From DATBVX01 sp963724625 (GTDB lineage Bacteria; Pseudomonadota; Gammaproteobacteria; Steroidobacterales; Steroidobacteraceae): a stretch of 64,000 nt of DNA. The DNA lies in contig CAVRVO010000004.1 in the NCBI GenBank assembly GCA_963724625.1, positions 340,732-404,731 on the forward strand. Reading direction: 5' to 3'. Positions 44,060 through 53,695 of this stretch are shown here, piece by piece. The position numbers and the translations under genes were made by a program. Each line of letters opens with the position of its first letter. Position 1 is the first letter of the stretch. The notes under the pieces are model-generated. The model ran no database searches. It saw only the letters and a list, made by a program, of their open reading frames with translations, and had not been told where the DNA came from.

Positions 44060-45555
44060 CAGCACCGCACCTCTGTTCGCGCGGATACTGCGGGCGAGCC
44101 TGGCACGTTGATCTCCGTACCAACGAGCTCGGCTACGCGTTGCGTGACTCGATCCAGATCAGCTTCGGTAATGGCCCAGTTAGTTCGGCGCAGAATCAGG
44201 TCCTCGAGCGAATGCACGGCTTCCTCGCGAGCGGTTCGCATCAACCCTTCTCGGACCGTGGCGCGATCTTCCGTCCACAATCGTTGCGCATCGATGAGTA
44301 ATTCAGTGGCGGACGAAATCGGTAACTCCGGGTCATCGTCGTCGCGCGCGGGACGCGGGGCCTCTGCGTGTCCCATCATGCGAAGGGTCTGCGCAGCGAC
44401 ATCGATCGCGGTCGTGAATTTGACGCCGGAGACACTGTACATGCCCTTGAGACCGCCCGCCGTTGCGTGGTCCAGTAGTACCTCCCTCTTTACAAGTTGC
44501 ACCGTGTCTGCAGCCAATACTGGCAACAGCCCGGCCAATACTTTGCGGACGTTTCCAAGCCGCACATTGAAGCCGGGAATCGCCGCGCGTAGCTGCGCGA
44601 GGAATTGTTCCAACTCTTCCTGCGTAGGGATCGCTTCACTCGTGCCTGACGGTCTCGGCAGATGAACTGTGCCGGCCAGCACGCCGTGCTGCTGGGGAAC
44701 CAGAAACAGGACAGGCGCACCGGGCTCTGGCGCGGCAACGGCGAACGCCGATTCCCCGGGCAACGTCGCATCGAGTAGCACGTTGAACGCGAGCGACGGT
44801 TGGAATAGGGCATCGGCATCACGCCCCAAATCCTGCGTAAGCGTACGCGTCCAGGGTCCGGTGCAGTTCACCACGGATCGCGTTCGAAGGGAGTGCGTCG
44901 TACCCGACAACCCGTCCTTGAGTAGCACGCCGCGCACGCCGCCGCGCTCGACAACGACCTCCTCGACACGAGCGTAGTTGATCGCCACCGCTCCGTGCCT
45001 GCATGCATCTCGCAACAGCTCGATGAGGATTCGCTCGGAACTCAACATGAAGTAGTCATACCAGCGCGCCGCTCCACGTAGCCCGGCGGTGCGCACGCTC
45101 GGAAACTCACACTGAGTCGCCTCCGCATCGAGGATGCCACTGTCACCCAGATGCAAGCGCTCACTCAATCCAGTATTGCGTCCGATGCTCAGCGTATCGT
45201 TCACGAGGAGTGCGAGGCGCATGATTGAAGGGCGCTTTAGTCCCTGGCCGTATAGTGGCATGACGCATGGCAAGGGCCGCACGAGGCGAGGGAACCGCCG
45301 CGCCATCTCACGGCGCGCAACGACGGATTGCAGGAACCGTCGCAAGTCCAGGGTCTGCAGATACCGAAGACCACCGTGGAGGATGCGCAATGAGTTCCAG
45401 CTCGTCGCGCTTCCGAAATCATTCGCTTCGCACAGGCAGGCGGACAGGCCGCGTCGCGTGGCCTCCTGCAGCAGGGAGGCTCCGTATATGCCACCTCCGA
45501 CGACGACAACATCGAACGCGTGAGCGGATGCACTCGACAGATCACGCACAATCAC
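44059..45555 (-). CDS. GlpD-like FAD-dependent glycerol-3-phosphate dehydrogenase
   Basis: A 498-residue flavoprotein of the DAO/GlpD family. FAD-binding FDVVVVGGGIYGAS at the N-terminus, LHGGLRYLQTLDLRR (typical GlpD helix), a GVKFTTA segment matching the GlpD GKLTT motif, and a C-terminal DAO_C helical domain (HSLEDLILRRTNWAI). GlpD normally feeds glycerol 3-phosphate electrons to the respiratory chain. In this operon it may instead oxidise a glycerol-phosphate or alcohol group on a glycan or lipid precursor. GTG start at 45555 overlaps the asnB stop (GTGA). Confidence 0.82.
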   Translation of the reverse strand: MIVRDLSSASAHAFDVVVVGGGIYGASLLQEATRRGLSACLCEANDFGSATSWNSLRILHGGLRYLQTLDLRRFLQSVVARREMARRFPRLVRPLPCVMPLYGQGLKRPSIMRLALLVNDTLSIGRNTGLSERLHLGDSGILDAEATQCEFPSVRTAGLRGAARWYDYFMLSSERILIELLRDACRHGAVAINYARVEEVVVERGGVRGVLLKDGLSGTTHSLRTRSVVNCTGPWTRTLTQDLGRDADALFQPSLAFNVLLDATLPGESAFAVAAPEPGAPVLFLVPQQHGVLAGTVHLPRPSGTSEAIPTQEELEQFLAQLRAAIPGFNVRLGNVRKVLAGLLPVLAADTVQLVKREVLLDHATAGGLKGMYSVSGVKFTTAIDVAAQTLRMMGHAEAPRPARDDDDPELPISSATELLIDAQRLWTEDRATVREGLMRTAREEAVHSLEDLILRRTNWAITEADLDRVTQRVAELVGTEINVPGSPAVSARTEVRC

Positions 45556-47435
45556 AGCGTGACGGCCCACTGTTCGCGCCACTTGGCAAACACGAGGAGT
45601 GACCACAGCAGGTGGCTGTGATTGGCGCGGTTCTCAAGATGCTCGACCCACAGGCGCTCGACTACCTCCGGCTCAAAGAGGCCCTCACGTCGGAGCCTCT
45701 CGGGCGCGAGGTACTCCTCCACCAGTTTTCGGAACTCCTGCCTGAGCCAGTTCTTGATCGGTATGCTGAAGCCCTCCTTGGGGCGATACACGCACTCTCG
45801 CGGCACGTGGCGAGCCGCGATGCGCTTCAATAGGATCTTCGTCTGCGATGCGTTGTACTTCAGGCGCGAAGGGAGGCGGAACGCGTGCTCGACGACTTCT
45901 CGGTCGAGGAGTGGCACGCGTGCTTCCAGCGAGCAGGCCATGGACATGCGATCCACCTTGGTGAGGCAGTTGTCGACCAGGTAGCTGCCGAACTCGACGT
46001 ATAGCGCGCCATCGCGAGCGTCGCGACCCTGCGCCTCTTCACGCAAAGCGAGAATGTGCGCGCCGACCGGCGTGTCAATGGCGCGGCGTGCCTCGGGAGT
46101 AAACAGATTGGCGCGCACTGCCTCGTCGCAGAAAACCCGCCAGCGAGCATGACCCCAGCTGGGATCGAGACGCGCGCCCTCCACGAAGCGTCGCGCCTTG
46201 TTGATGAGACCCTTCTTCGCGGCAGTCGGCGGCAGGGCGTCGATGGCGGGCTCCAACACCCCGCTTCTGAGCCATGCCGGCACGCGCTGCCAGGATCTGA
46301 GCTTTTCTTGCGCGAGAAACGTCTCGTAGCCGCCGAACAGCTCATCGCCACCGTCGCCCGACAGCACGACTTTCACATGCTTGCGGGCCAGTTTCGAGAC
46401 GAGGTACGTAGGAAAGATCGAGAAATCCCCGATCGGATCGTCCATGAAATGCATCAGGTGCTCGAACAGCTCCAGCGCGTCTGGTCGAATGATCTCGATG
46501 TGGTGGTGAACGCCGAGGTGATCGGCGACACGCCTGGACCACTGGGTCTCGTTGTAGCTGGGATCGTCAAAGCCAATGCTGAAAGTCTCAGCTTCACCCA
46601 TCGCCGCGACGACAGTCGAGCTGTCGACACCGCCAGAGAGGAATGCACCGAGCGGCACGTCGCTCACGAGCTGTCTTCGCACTGCGTGGCGGATCACTTC
46701 GTCGGTCGCATCTTCCCATTCGGCATCGGTGTATGTGGAGGACGTCGCGCCAATTGGGGCGAGCGGATTCCAGAAACGACGAATGGTCGACTTGCCCGTG
46801 TCGAGGTCTATTTCCAGCGAGCGCGCGGGTTCAAGGCGCCGGATATCGAGGAGCAGAGTTTGCGCACCAGGCACGTATTCCCAGGAGAGAAACTGGGCGA
46901 GGGAATCGACGTTCAACCGACGCGGCACGCGCCCTGAAGCAAGGACTGCCTTGATCTCCGAGCCAAAGATCAACTCATCAGCGGTCAACGCGTAATAGAG
47001 CGGCTTGATACCGACATGGTCGCGCACCAGCACGAGCCGGCGCCTGGTGCGATCGAAGAGCGCAATCGCAAACATGCCATTGAGACGGCGAGGGAAATCG
47101 ATTCCCTCCTGCTCCCAGAGGTGGACAATCACCTCCGTGTCGGAGGCGGTCGAGAAGCGGTGTCCCTTGGATTCGAGCTCTGTGCGCAGCTCGCGGTAGT
47201 TGTAGATCTCGCCGTTGAAGACGACCGCCACAGTACCGTCTTCGTTGAAGATCGGCTGATGTCCGCCAACCAGGTCGATGATCGAAAGGCGCCGCATGCC
47301 CAGCGCAACCGATCCGTCGATCAGGTATCCGGCGTCGTCCGGACCACGATGGGCCAGCGCGTCGCACATGCGAACGAGTGCGTCGCGGCTTGGCGTGGAA
47401 CCACGCCACGCGACGATGCCCGCAATGCCGCACAT
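45552..47435 (-). CDS. asnB: Asparagine synthase (glutamine-hydrolysing)
   Basis: A 627-residue amidotransferase. The N-terminal glutaminase has the nucleophile Cys2 (MCGIAGIVAW), NGEIYN and the GSEIKA turn; the synthetase domain carries the PP-loop SGGVDSS (267-273) and the SLEARVPLLDREVVEHA stretch. All catalytic features are present. In surface-glycan loci AsnB-type enzymes amidate uronic acids or amino-acid substituents, which is more likely here than asparagine supply. ATG overlaps the upstream GT4 stop (TGATG). Confidence 0.92.
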   Translation of the reverse strand: MCGIAGIVAWRGSTPSRDALVRMCDALAHRGPDDAGYLIDGSVALGMRRLSIIDLVGGHQPIFNEDGTVAVVFNGEIYNYRELRTELESKGHRFSTASDTEVIVHLWEQEGIDFPRRLNGMFAIALFDRTRRRLVLVRDHVGIKPLYYALTADELIFGSEIKAVLASGRVPRRLNVDSLAQFLSWEYVPGAQTLLLDIRRLEPARSLEIDLDTGKSTIRRFWNPLAPIGATSSTYTDAEWEDATDEVIRHAVRRQLVSDVPLGAFLSGGVDSSTVVAAMGEAETFSIGFDDPSYNETQWSRRVADHLGVHHHIEIIRPDALELFEHLMHFMDDPIGDFSIFPTYLVSKLARKHVKVVLSGDGGDELFGGYETFLAQEKLRSWQRVPAWLRSGVLEPAIDALPPTAAKKGLINKARRFVEGARLDPSWGHARWRVFCDEAVRANLFTPEARRAIDTPVGAHILALREEAQGRDARDGALYVEFGSYLVDNCLTKVDRMSMACSLEARVPLLDREVVEHAFRLPSRLKYNASQTKILLKRIAARHVPRECVYRPKEGFSIPIKNWLRQEFRKLVEEYLAPERLRREGLFEPEVVERLWVEHLENRANHSHLLWSLLVFAKWREQWAVTL

Positions 47436-48613
47436 CAGGCGACGATCTCCAGCAATCGCCGGATCTTGCTCTCGTACACCGGGCGTGCGTATTCACGCTC
47501 GTAGAGGGCGCGTGCATTGTCGGCACGCTCGGTATTTCGGCCCAGATCCTGAAGAGCGGCGAACAGGCCGCTGGCCAGGGATTCCGGATCAGGTTCGACG
47601 AGGTAACAGACACGATCGTCGAGGACCTGCGTATGCGACCAGATCCTGGTTGCGACAAGTGGTTTGCCGCTGGCGAGCTGCTCGTAGATTTTGAGGGGCG
47701 TGTTGGTTCCATGCAGGCGCGGTGAAACGAGAACGTGGGCGGATTGCGTATAGGCGAGCGCATGGGTCTTGGAAACACGGCCGGTCAGCCGGCACGTGTC
47801 CATGAGACCCAACGCAGTTACGACTGCCTGGATGTCCTTCACCTGCTCATCAGTCCCGCCGACGAGCAGAAGTCGCGCATCCGGTCGCTTGACCACAAGC
47901 CGCGCGAAAGCGTGCACAAGAATCTCGATTCCCTGGTAAGCCTCGAAGGTTCCCGCATACAGAATCACTGGATGTGCTGAATCGAACTCGACCTCGGCAA
48001 ATGAGCCCTTGGAGCCCGGTGCCTGCGGCGACTGCTTCAGTCGCACATCGTCGAAGATTGAATTCTCGATCAGGAGCTGGCGTGCAGGGCTTACGCCGGA
48101 CTCAAGCGCGTAGTCGCGCAGCGCGGGACAAATCGTAATGACTGCATCGGCGGCTTTCAGGCATCGGTCCTCCAACGCTTGGAAGATACGGACAATCAAG
48201 CGGGATTTTGTGAACTTGAAATTGTCGAGCTGCTGCGGAAGGCTCGAATGCATGTCGTAGATGAGTCGAAAACCGAAGATGCGTCGCAGCGGGCGGCACC
48301 AGAACACGGCTTCTTCGTGGGCGTGGACGACTGGATAGCGGTTTTTGGCGAGCAGACCGAACGTCCAGAGGAGCATGAATCCATCGAGGAACAGCTTCCG
48401 CCACGATGGACCAACCGGAATCGGTTCCAGGAACCGCAGGCGTGGGATGCGAATCGTGCGTATGCCGGATACGTCGATGTCCTGTCCAGCTCCATATGTC
48501 AACAGATCGATGCCAACACCGAGCTCCGACATCACGAGCGCGCGGTAGTACACGCTGAAGGGCGTTCCGCGGGGCGAAAAGAAGGGCTGGGGAGCTACGA
48601 CCAGCATCTTCAT
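47435..48613 (-). CDS. GT4 glycosyltransferase (copy B)
   Basis: A 392-residue GT-B transferase, paralogue of copy A (41043-42242): APQPFFSPRGTPFSVYYRA, HAHEEAVFW, YDMHSSLPQQL, YAGTFEAYQGIEIL and SPRLHGTNTPLKIYEQLASGK. The ATG at 48613 (with a second ATG two codons on) overlaps the previous stop (ATGA); the open frame to 48733 is not needed. Second gene of the operon. Confidence 0.92.
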   Translation of the reverse strand: MKMLVVAPQPFFSPRGTPFSVYYRALVMSELGVGIDLLTYGAGQDIDVSGIRTIRIPRLRFLEPIPVGPSWRKLFLDGFMLLWTFGLLAKNRYPVVHAHEEAVFWCRPLRRIFGFRLIYDMHSSLPQQLDNFKFTKSRLIVRIFQALEDRCLKAADAVITICPALRDYALESGVSPARQLLIENSIFDDVRLKQSPQAPGSKGSFAEVEFDSAHPVILYAGTFEAYQGIEILVHAFARLVVKRPDARLLLVGGTDEQVKDIQAVVTALGLMDTCRLTGRVSKTHALAYTQSAHVLVSPRLHGTNTPLKIYEQLASGKPLVATRIWSHTQVLDDRVCYLVEPDPESLASGLFAALQDLGRNTERADNARALYEREYARPVYESKIRRLLEIVA

Positions 48614-49443
48614 CGGCCGGTATCCCGAAAGAAGCGGTTGTAGAACTGAATGCCCACCTGGTTGACCACGAATCGAATCGGACCCGAGGCCTCTCCAAAG
48701 CCGGGCGGCGATCGCGGGAGGCCCTCCAGCCACGAGCGTAAGGCAGCCCAGGGCGCCGACTCGTTGATCGTCACCCCGGCCAGAAAGCCGAATCCACCTA
48801 CGCGTCGATAGTCTTTCGCGAACGGAAACGGGTCGGTGCCAGGCAGCACGCGAAAGCCATCAAGCTCTGATTGTCGAATGAGCGCTGGTGCGCGCAGGAC
48901 TGCCAACCGACTCCCGTTATCACCCAACGAGACGATTCGTGGACCGACGGAGCGCAGGGTGTCCCGTACCACCCTGCCGCGACTGCCCAGCCATTTGCCG
49001 AACCCCCAGGGCAGGATGGTGAGGGCTCCGGAGCCGTGAACGGCTGCTACTGTTTCTGCGACCGACGCTCCATCGGGAAAGTACTGACAGGTGCCCAGGC
49101 CGAGCACTTCCAAGCCCCCTTTGGCACGAACCTGCCGGCCGCAGACGATTGCAATCTTTACGTCCCCACGCCGGGCGACCAATGATTCAGGCTCCTGTGG
49201 CACCGGCTCCGTTTGCCAATCGCCGATCGACCCATTTACCTTAATTTGCTCAAAAACGCGCTCGCCGGACGCCTGCGTCAGAAGCAGGGCGCCCAGTAAG
49301 CCCTTCTTAGGTGGAGTGACCCTGCCAAAGTTCTCCGCCGCAGCGTCCAGAGTGAGCGGGACGAGCTCGGCGCGATGGAAATGCACGTGAGCATCCACGG
49401 GGCACCCGCGCACCGGCTTATTGTCTTCGTTGTCGATCACCAC
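48610..49443 (-). CDS. PHP/amidohydrolase-like protein of a glycan operon
   Basis: A 277-residue protein I cannot name. Near residue 17 it has DAHVHFHRAEL, the HxHxH metal-binding motif of PHP and amidohydrolase families, and ends with VNQVGIQFYNRFF. The later ligands are not obvious. Two Gly-rich loops (ALTILPWGFGKWLGSRGR, IVSLGDNGSR) lie in the middle. It is first in the seven-gene coupled operon. It is the second metal-hydrolase-like protein in the island, unrelated in sequence to the anchored enzyme at 38503. GTG start, uncertain. Confidence 0.7.
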   Translation of the reverse strand: MVIDNEDNKPVRGCPVDAHVHFHRAELVPLTLDAAAENFGRVTPPKKGLLGALLLTQASGERVFEQIKVNGSIGDWQTEPVPQEPESLVARRGDVKIAIVCGRQVRAKGGLEVLGLGTCQYFPDGASVAETVAAVHGSGALTILPWGFGKWLGSRGRVVRDTLRSVGPRIVSLGDNGSRLAVLRAPALIRQSELDGFRVLPGTDPFPFAKDYRRVGGFGFLAGVTINESAPWAALRSWLEGLPRSPPGFGEASGPIRFVVNQVGIQFYNRFFRDTGR

Positions 49444-49599
49444 GGGTCTCAGACTATTAAGAGTATCGCTGGTCGACCGGCTACCTTCTTGACAGAAGTC
49501 GCAATTCTCGATTTGCCGGCCGCGATACTATTCGGCTACAAGAAAGATAGCGGGGTCGTCGGCCCCATACAAAACCAGCCCTGAGAGTGGCGAATATCC

Positions 49600-50593
49600 G
49601 TGGCGGAGCAAGCAAAGCTGTCAGTCATCGTGCCCTTCTACAATGAAGAGGACAACATCCGCCGGATGCATGCAGCGATCGTCGATGCCGTGGAGCCGCT
49701 GCGTACGCCCTTCGAGATGGTTTTTGTAAACGACGGCAGCAGGGACCGGACATTGGAAATTGCTGTCGGCGTTGCCCGCGAGGATCCTCGAGTTCGGATC
49801 GTGCATTTTCGTCGCAACTACGGACAGACCCCTGCCATGGCCGCCGGCATCGAGCACGCACGCGGCGAAATACTGGTCACGATGGACGGCGATCTGCAGA
49901 ACGACCCGCGCGATATTGAACATTTCCTGGCCAAGATGCGAGGAGGGCTACGACATCGTCGTCGGATGGAGAGTCAAGCGCCAGGACAAACTCATTTCGC
50001 GCCGGATCCCCTCACAGGTCGCGAACTGGCTGATTGGAAAGGTCACGGGCGTGGCGATCAAGGACAATGGGTGCTCGCTCAAAGCGTTCAGGGCGTCCCT
50101 GATCAAGCGGATTCCCTTGTATTCGGAGATGCATCGATTCATTCCTGCTATGGCTTCCATTGCCGGGCCAAGAATTGCGGAGATCCAGGTTCGTCACCAT
50201 GCGCGCCAGTTTGGGCAATCGAAATACGGACTCTCGCGCATCTACAAGGTGCTGCTCGATTTGATGGTCATCAAGACCGTCGCTACGTTCTCTTCGAGGC
50301 CGCTGATGTGGTTCAGCCTGCTCGCTGCGCCTCTTGCAGCAATCGGCGTTGCCGCAATCGCGCATTCACTGTGGGTCTGGGGCGAGGGCGTGCGCTCGCT
50401 CCCGCTGCCCGTGGCGGGTTCGGGCGTCATTCTCATCACTTCTGCCTTCATCCTGGTGGGAAGTGGCGCGCTCGCCGAGCTCGTCTTCAAGCTGGGCGAC
50501 GTGCGCGAGCGCGACTATTCGAGCCTGACAGAACGCCTCTGGGGTGCGGGATCGAACGCGGGTTCTTCGGTGCATGGGCGCACCCAGCAGTAA
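49600..50593 (+). pseudogene. GT2 glycosyltransferase (DPM1/ArnC-like), frameshifted
   Basis: Polyprenyl-phosphate glycosyltransferase of family 2 with two C-terminal transmembrane helices. The first part (LSVIVPFYNEEDNIRRM, VNDGSRDRTLE, TMDGDLQNDPRDIEHFLAKM) is in one frame; from about 49940 the rest (EEGYDIVVGWRVKRQD, then membrane helices) is in the next. One base added or lost in AAGATGCGAGGAGGGC explains it. Catalytic DGD is in the first part and the membrane anchor in the second, so neither fragment should work. Divergent from the PHP-like operon across 156 bases that contain a TTGACA at 49489 but no good -10. Confidence 0.82.
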
Positions 50594-51584
50594 TACCGAG
50601 CTTTCCGTCATTGTCCCGGTCGGCAGCCGACACGCGGACGCGGCGGGACTCCATGCCGAGTATCAGGCCGGCCTCGACGCGCTACGGCGTCCATACGAGT
50701 TGATTTTTGTGCTGGATGGACCGCAGCAGGACTTTGCGCTCGGGCTCCAGAAGTTGATTGCTTCCGGGGAACGATTCACCGTTATCAGCTTGGCGCGCTC
50801 TTTTGGCGAGGCCACCGCAATCATGGCCGGATTTTCGAGGGCAGTCGGGGACATCATCATTACGCTGCCCGCCTACCACCAGATCGACGCCTCCGATGTG
50901 GGCAGGCTGGTCGCTGCCATTGAGCGTAGCGACGTTGCGGTCGGCCGTCGTTGGCCGCGCGCCGGTGGCTGGTTCGAGCGCACCCGCCGCTGGGCATTTC
51001 ACGGATTGCTCGCCTGGATTACTCACCTCCAATTCCGTGACCTGGCGTGCGGGGCGCGCGCCTTCAGAAGACAAGTACTCGAAGAAATTCATCTCTACGG
51101 TGACCAACATCGTTTCCTCGCCGTGCTGGCGGACCGGCATGGTTTCAAGGTGAGCGAAATCGATCTGCGCCAGTCGCCGAAGGATCGGTATCGTGGCATC
51201 TACGGCCCGCGCGAATACGTCCGTAGCTTTCTGGATATCTTCACGGTTTTCTTTCTGGTCCGGTTCACGCAGAAGCCGCTGCGTTTTTTCGGCATGATCG
51301 GTGTGACGACATTCGGCCTCGGTGCACTTTGGATTGTGGTCCTCGTAGTGCAGAGACTGTTCCTTGATCAGGCACTGGCCGATCGTCCGGCGCTGCTGCT
51401 GTCCTCGCTGCTAGTAGTGTTGGGGCTGCAGATATTCGCGTTGGGGCTGCTAGGAGAACTCATCATTTTCACTCACGCGCGTCACCTGAAGGATTATCAG
51501 ATTGCCGAGATCATCCAGTTCACCGAAGAGGCACCCACTGTGACCGACGCGCCGCGGGAAGAGATGGGTTCGGCAGTGCGTTGA
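50574..51584 (+). CDS. GT2 glycosyltransferase, membrane-associated
   Basis: A 336-residue family-2 transferase. N-terminal LSVIVPVGSRHAD, donor region FVLDGPQQDFALG, and a polar motif LPAYHQIDASDVG in the place of the usual DxD; it lacks an evident DxD, so its activity is open. Two C-terminal helices (FFGMIGVTTFGLGALWIVVLVV, about 250-275, and 285-310). ATG at 50574 lies within the 3' end of the preceding pseudogene. Probably a lipid-carrier glycosyltransferase. Followed by the acyltransferase through an overlapping TTGA. Confidence 0.82.
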   Translation: MGAPSSNTELSVIVPVGSRHADAAGLHAEYQAGLDALRRPYELIFVLDGPQQDFALGLQKLIASGERFTVISLARSFGEATAIMAGFSRAVGDIIITLPAYHQIDASDVGRLVAAIERSDVAVGRRWPRAGGWFERTRRWAFHGLLAWITHLQFRDLACGARAFRRQVLEEIHLYGDQHRFLAVLADRHGFKVSEIDLRQSPKDRYRGIYGPREYVRSFLDIFTVFFLVRFTQKPLRFFGMIGVTTFGLGALWIVVLVVQRLFLDQALADRPALLLSSLLVVLGLQIFALGLLGELIIFTHARHLKDYQIAEIIQFTEEAPTVTDAPREEMGSAVR

Positions 51585-53665
51585 TACTCCGCCCCGACTG
51601 GAACCTGTTCGTGCAGCTCGGCACCAGCGTCACATCCGTCGCGGCCCCACACGGCGATCGGTACCGCCCGGAGATCGATGGCCTGCGCGCCGTCGCGGTA
51701 CTCCTTGTAGTGCTCTACCACGTCGGTGTTCCCGGGATCACGGGTGGATTCATCGGCGTCGATGTTTTCTTCGTGATCTCCGGTTACTTGATTACTTCAT
51801 TGTTGGTTCTGGAGGCGGAGACGCGCGGGCGCATTTCGCTATCCAGCTTCTACGCACGGCGCATTCGCCGACTGTTTCCGGCGCTGATGGTCGTAGTGGT
51901 GGTGACTCTCCTGTTGGGCGCGGTGTGGCTGCTTCCGGTGTTTTCAGAGCAGACCGATCTGGCGAAGTCCGCCATCGCCACAGCCTTCTACGTCTCGAAT
52001 GTTTATTTCTGGCGGTTCACCGGTGATTACTTTGGCGCACCCGCAGAGCTTGAGCCGTTACTGCACACCTGGACGCTGGCGGTAGAGGAGCAGTTTTACC
52101 TGTTCTGGCCAGTGCTGATCATCGGCGTGTCGTGGTTCGCGCGCAGTCGCGGAGCGGACTTCAAACGCCTTCTGCTCGTGGTCATTGCGATATTGTTCGT
52201 GGTTTCGCTGGTCATCGGCGTGTCGCAGACTGCGGCACACCCGCGAGCCGCCTTTTATCTCATGCCGGCGCGTGCGTGGGAGTTTGCAGCGGGCGGGATC
52301 CTGGCCTTGGTTCTTCCGCGCCAGGGGCGGTCTGTAGCCGGAGCTGGTTGGCTGGCTGCCCTCGGACTGCTCCTGATCGTGGGAGCTGCTCTGTACCTGA
52401 ATGACAGGGCTCCCTTCCCAGGCCTAAACGCCCTCTACCCGACACTTGGAGCGTGCGGAGTAATAGCGGGAGGCGCTCTCAATCAGGACTCGCCTGCGGT
52501 GCGATTTCTCACCACCCGACCGATGGTGTTGATTGGTCTATGGTCGTACTCCTGGTACTTGTGGCACTGGCCGCTCCTTGCGATCAGCCGAGCGAACGCG
52601 TTGCAGAACCCAGATTTGCCGACAGACCTCGGGATCGGCGTGGTTTCGCTGTTCGCCGCCGCGGTCACGTATTACTGCATCGAGAACCCGATTCGCTACA
52701 AGCGTCCCGGCCCGTTTTCAAAGCCGGTATCGACGCTGTGGATGGGAGCAGTGATCTCCGTCCTGATAGCAGCTTCCGCAGCGATGCTCGCCCTCAGCGC
52801 CAGGCATGTGGGGCGTGAACCCCGCTACGCGGCGGCAGAGGCGGCCCGATACGACACACCACCTCTTCGTCGTGCTTGCCACCAGGACGATCCGTTCCGG
52901 GGCCTCGCAGATCGCTCTCGATGCATCATGGGCAATCCCGCGAAGGTAAGAGCGATGCTGTGGGGCGACTCTCATGCCGACCATCTGTCACCTCTGATGC
53001 AAGCGTACGTCGCTGAGCAGGGCTCGATAGGAATGATCCACCGCTCGTATTCGAGTTGTCGGCCGCTTGAGACCAAGGCCGGCGAAGTGATGGAACTCAC
53101 CAGCGGCTGTCTCGAGTTCAACGAGGCGGTACAAAAGGAGCTGGTTGAACTTCGCACACAGGGCTTGAAGGGCGTCGTCCTCTCGGCGATGTGGATCACC
53201 CTATACAAAGATAAGGTGAAGGCCTTTTCCGCAGGTCCTCCCGCGTTCGGCAATCCGCCTTCCACAGCGCAAGCTGATTACGCGACTCATGCAGTCGATG
53301 AGATCGTTTCGAAACTGGTATCGGAGGGGCTGCGCGTTCTGATTGTCGCGCCAACCTGGATCATGCCTCACCGCGTACCCCAGTGTCTGGTCCGACACAA
53401 CAATGAGGAGTGTTCCGCGCAGCGTGCGCCCGTCGACGTGCAGCGGCGGGCCGCCGTGGCAGCGTTGAGGAAGATCGAATCAGAGCATCGGGGAAGTGTG
53501 CGCGTATGGGATCCGATCGACGATCTGTGTGACGCCCAGATCTGCCCGGCTGCTCGCGGCACCATGGCGATGTACACCGACGACTTGCATCTGTCCGCCT
53601 CCGCGGCACGTCAGCTACTGCCCAGTGCGCGAGAGCCGCTGACCTGGTTGATTCAAGAGGAATGA
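51581..53665 (+). CDS. OafA/YrhL-type acyltransferase with SGNH domain
   Basis: A 694-residue inner-membrane O-acetyltransferase. The acyltransferase-3 domain opens RPEIDGLRAVAVLLVVLYHV and contains VFFVISGYLIT plus about ten helices; the C-terminal periplasmic SGNH domain has AMLWGDSHADHL (GDSH, near 465) and a late TDDLHLS with the DxxH pair. Such fusions O-acetylate surface polysaccharides. TTG start overlapping the preceding stop. A second acetylation module (SGNH plus MBOAT) lies at 62322-64000. Confidence 0.9.
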   Translation: MILRPDWNLFVQLGTSVTSVAAPHGDRYRPEIDGLRAVAVLLVVLYHVGVPGITGGFIGVDVFFVISGYLITSLLVLEAETRGRISLSSFYARRIRRLFPALMVVVVVTLLLGAVWLLPVFSEQTDLAKSAIATAFYVSNVYFWRFTGDYFGAPAELEPLLHTWTLAVEEQFYLFWPVLIIGVSWFARSRGADFKRLLLVVIAILFVVSLVIGVSQTAAHPRAAFYLMPARAWEFAAGGILALVLPRQGRSVAGAGWLAALGLLLIVGAALYLNDRAPFPGLNALYPTLGACGVIAGGALNQDSPAVRFLTTRPMVLIGLWSYSWYLWHWPLLAISRANALQNPDLPTDLGIGVVSLFAAAVTYYCIENPIRYKRPGPFSKPVSTLWMGAVISVLIAASAAMLALSARHVGREPRYAAAEAARYDTPPLRRACHQDDPFRGLADRSRCIMGNPAKVRAMLWGDSHADHLSPLMQAYVAEQGSIGMIHRSYSSCRPLETKAGEVMELTSGCLEFNEAVQKELVELRTQGLKGVVLSAMWITLYKDKVKAFSAGPPAFGNPPSTAQADYATHAVDEIVSKLVSEGLRVLIVAPTWIMPHRVPQCLVRHNNEECSAQRAPVDVQRRAAVAALRKIESEHRGSVRVWDPIDDLCDAQICPAARGTMAMYTDDLHLSASAARQLLPSAREPLTWLIQEE

Positions 53666-53695
53666 TACGGTGCTCTGCCCAGGTACTGGCTGACC

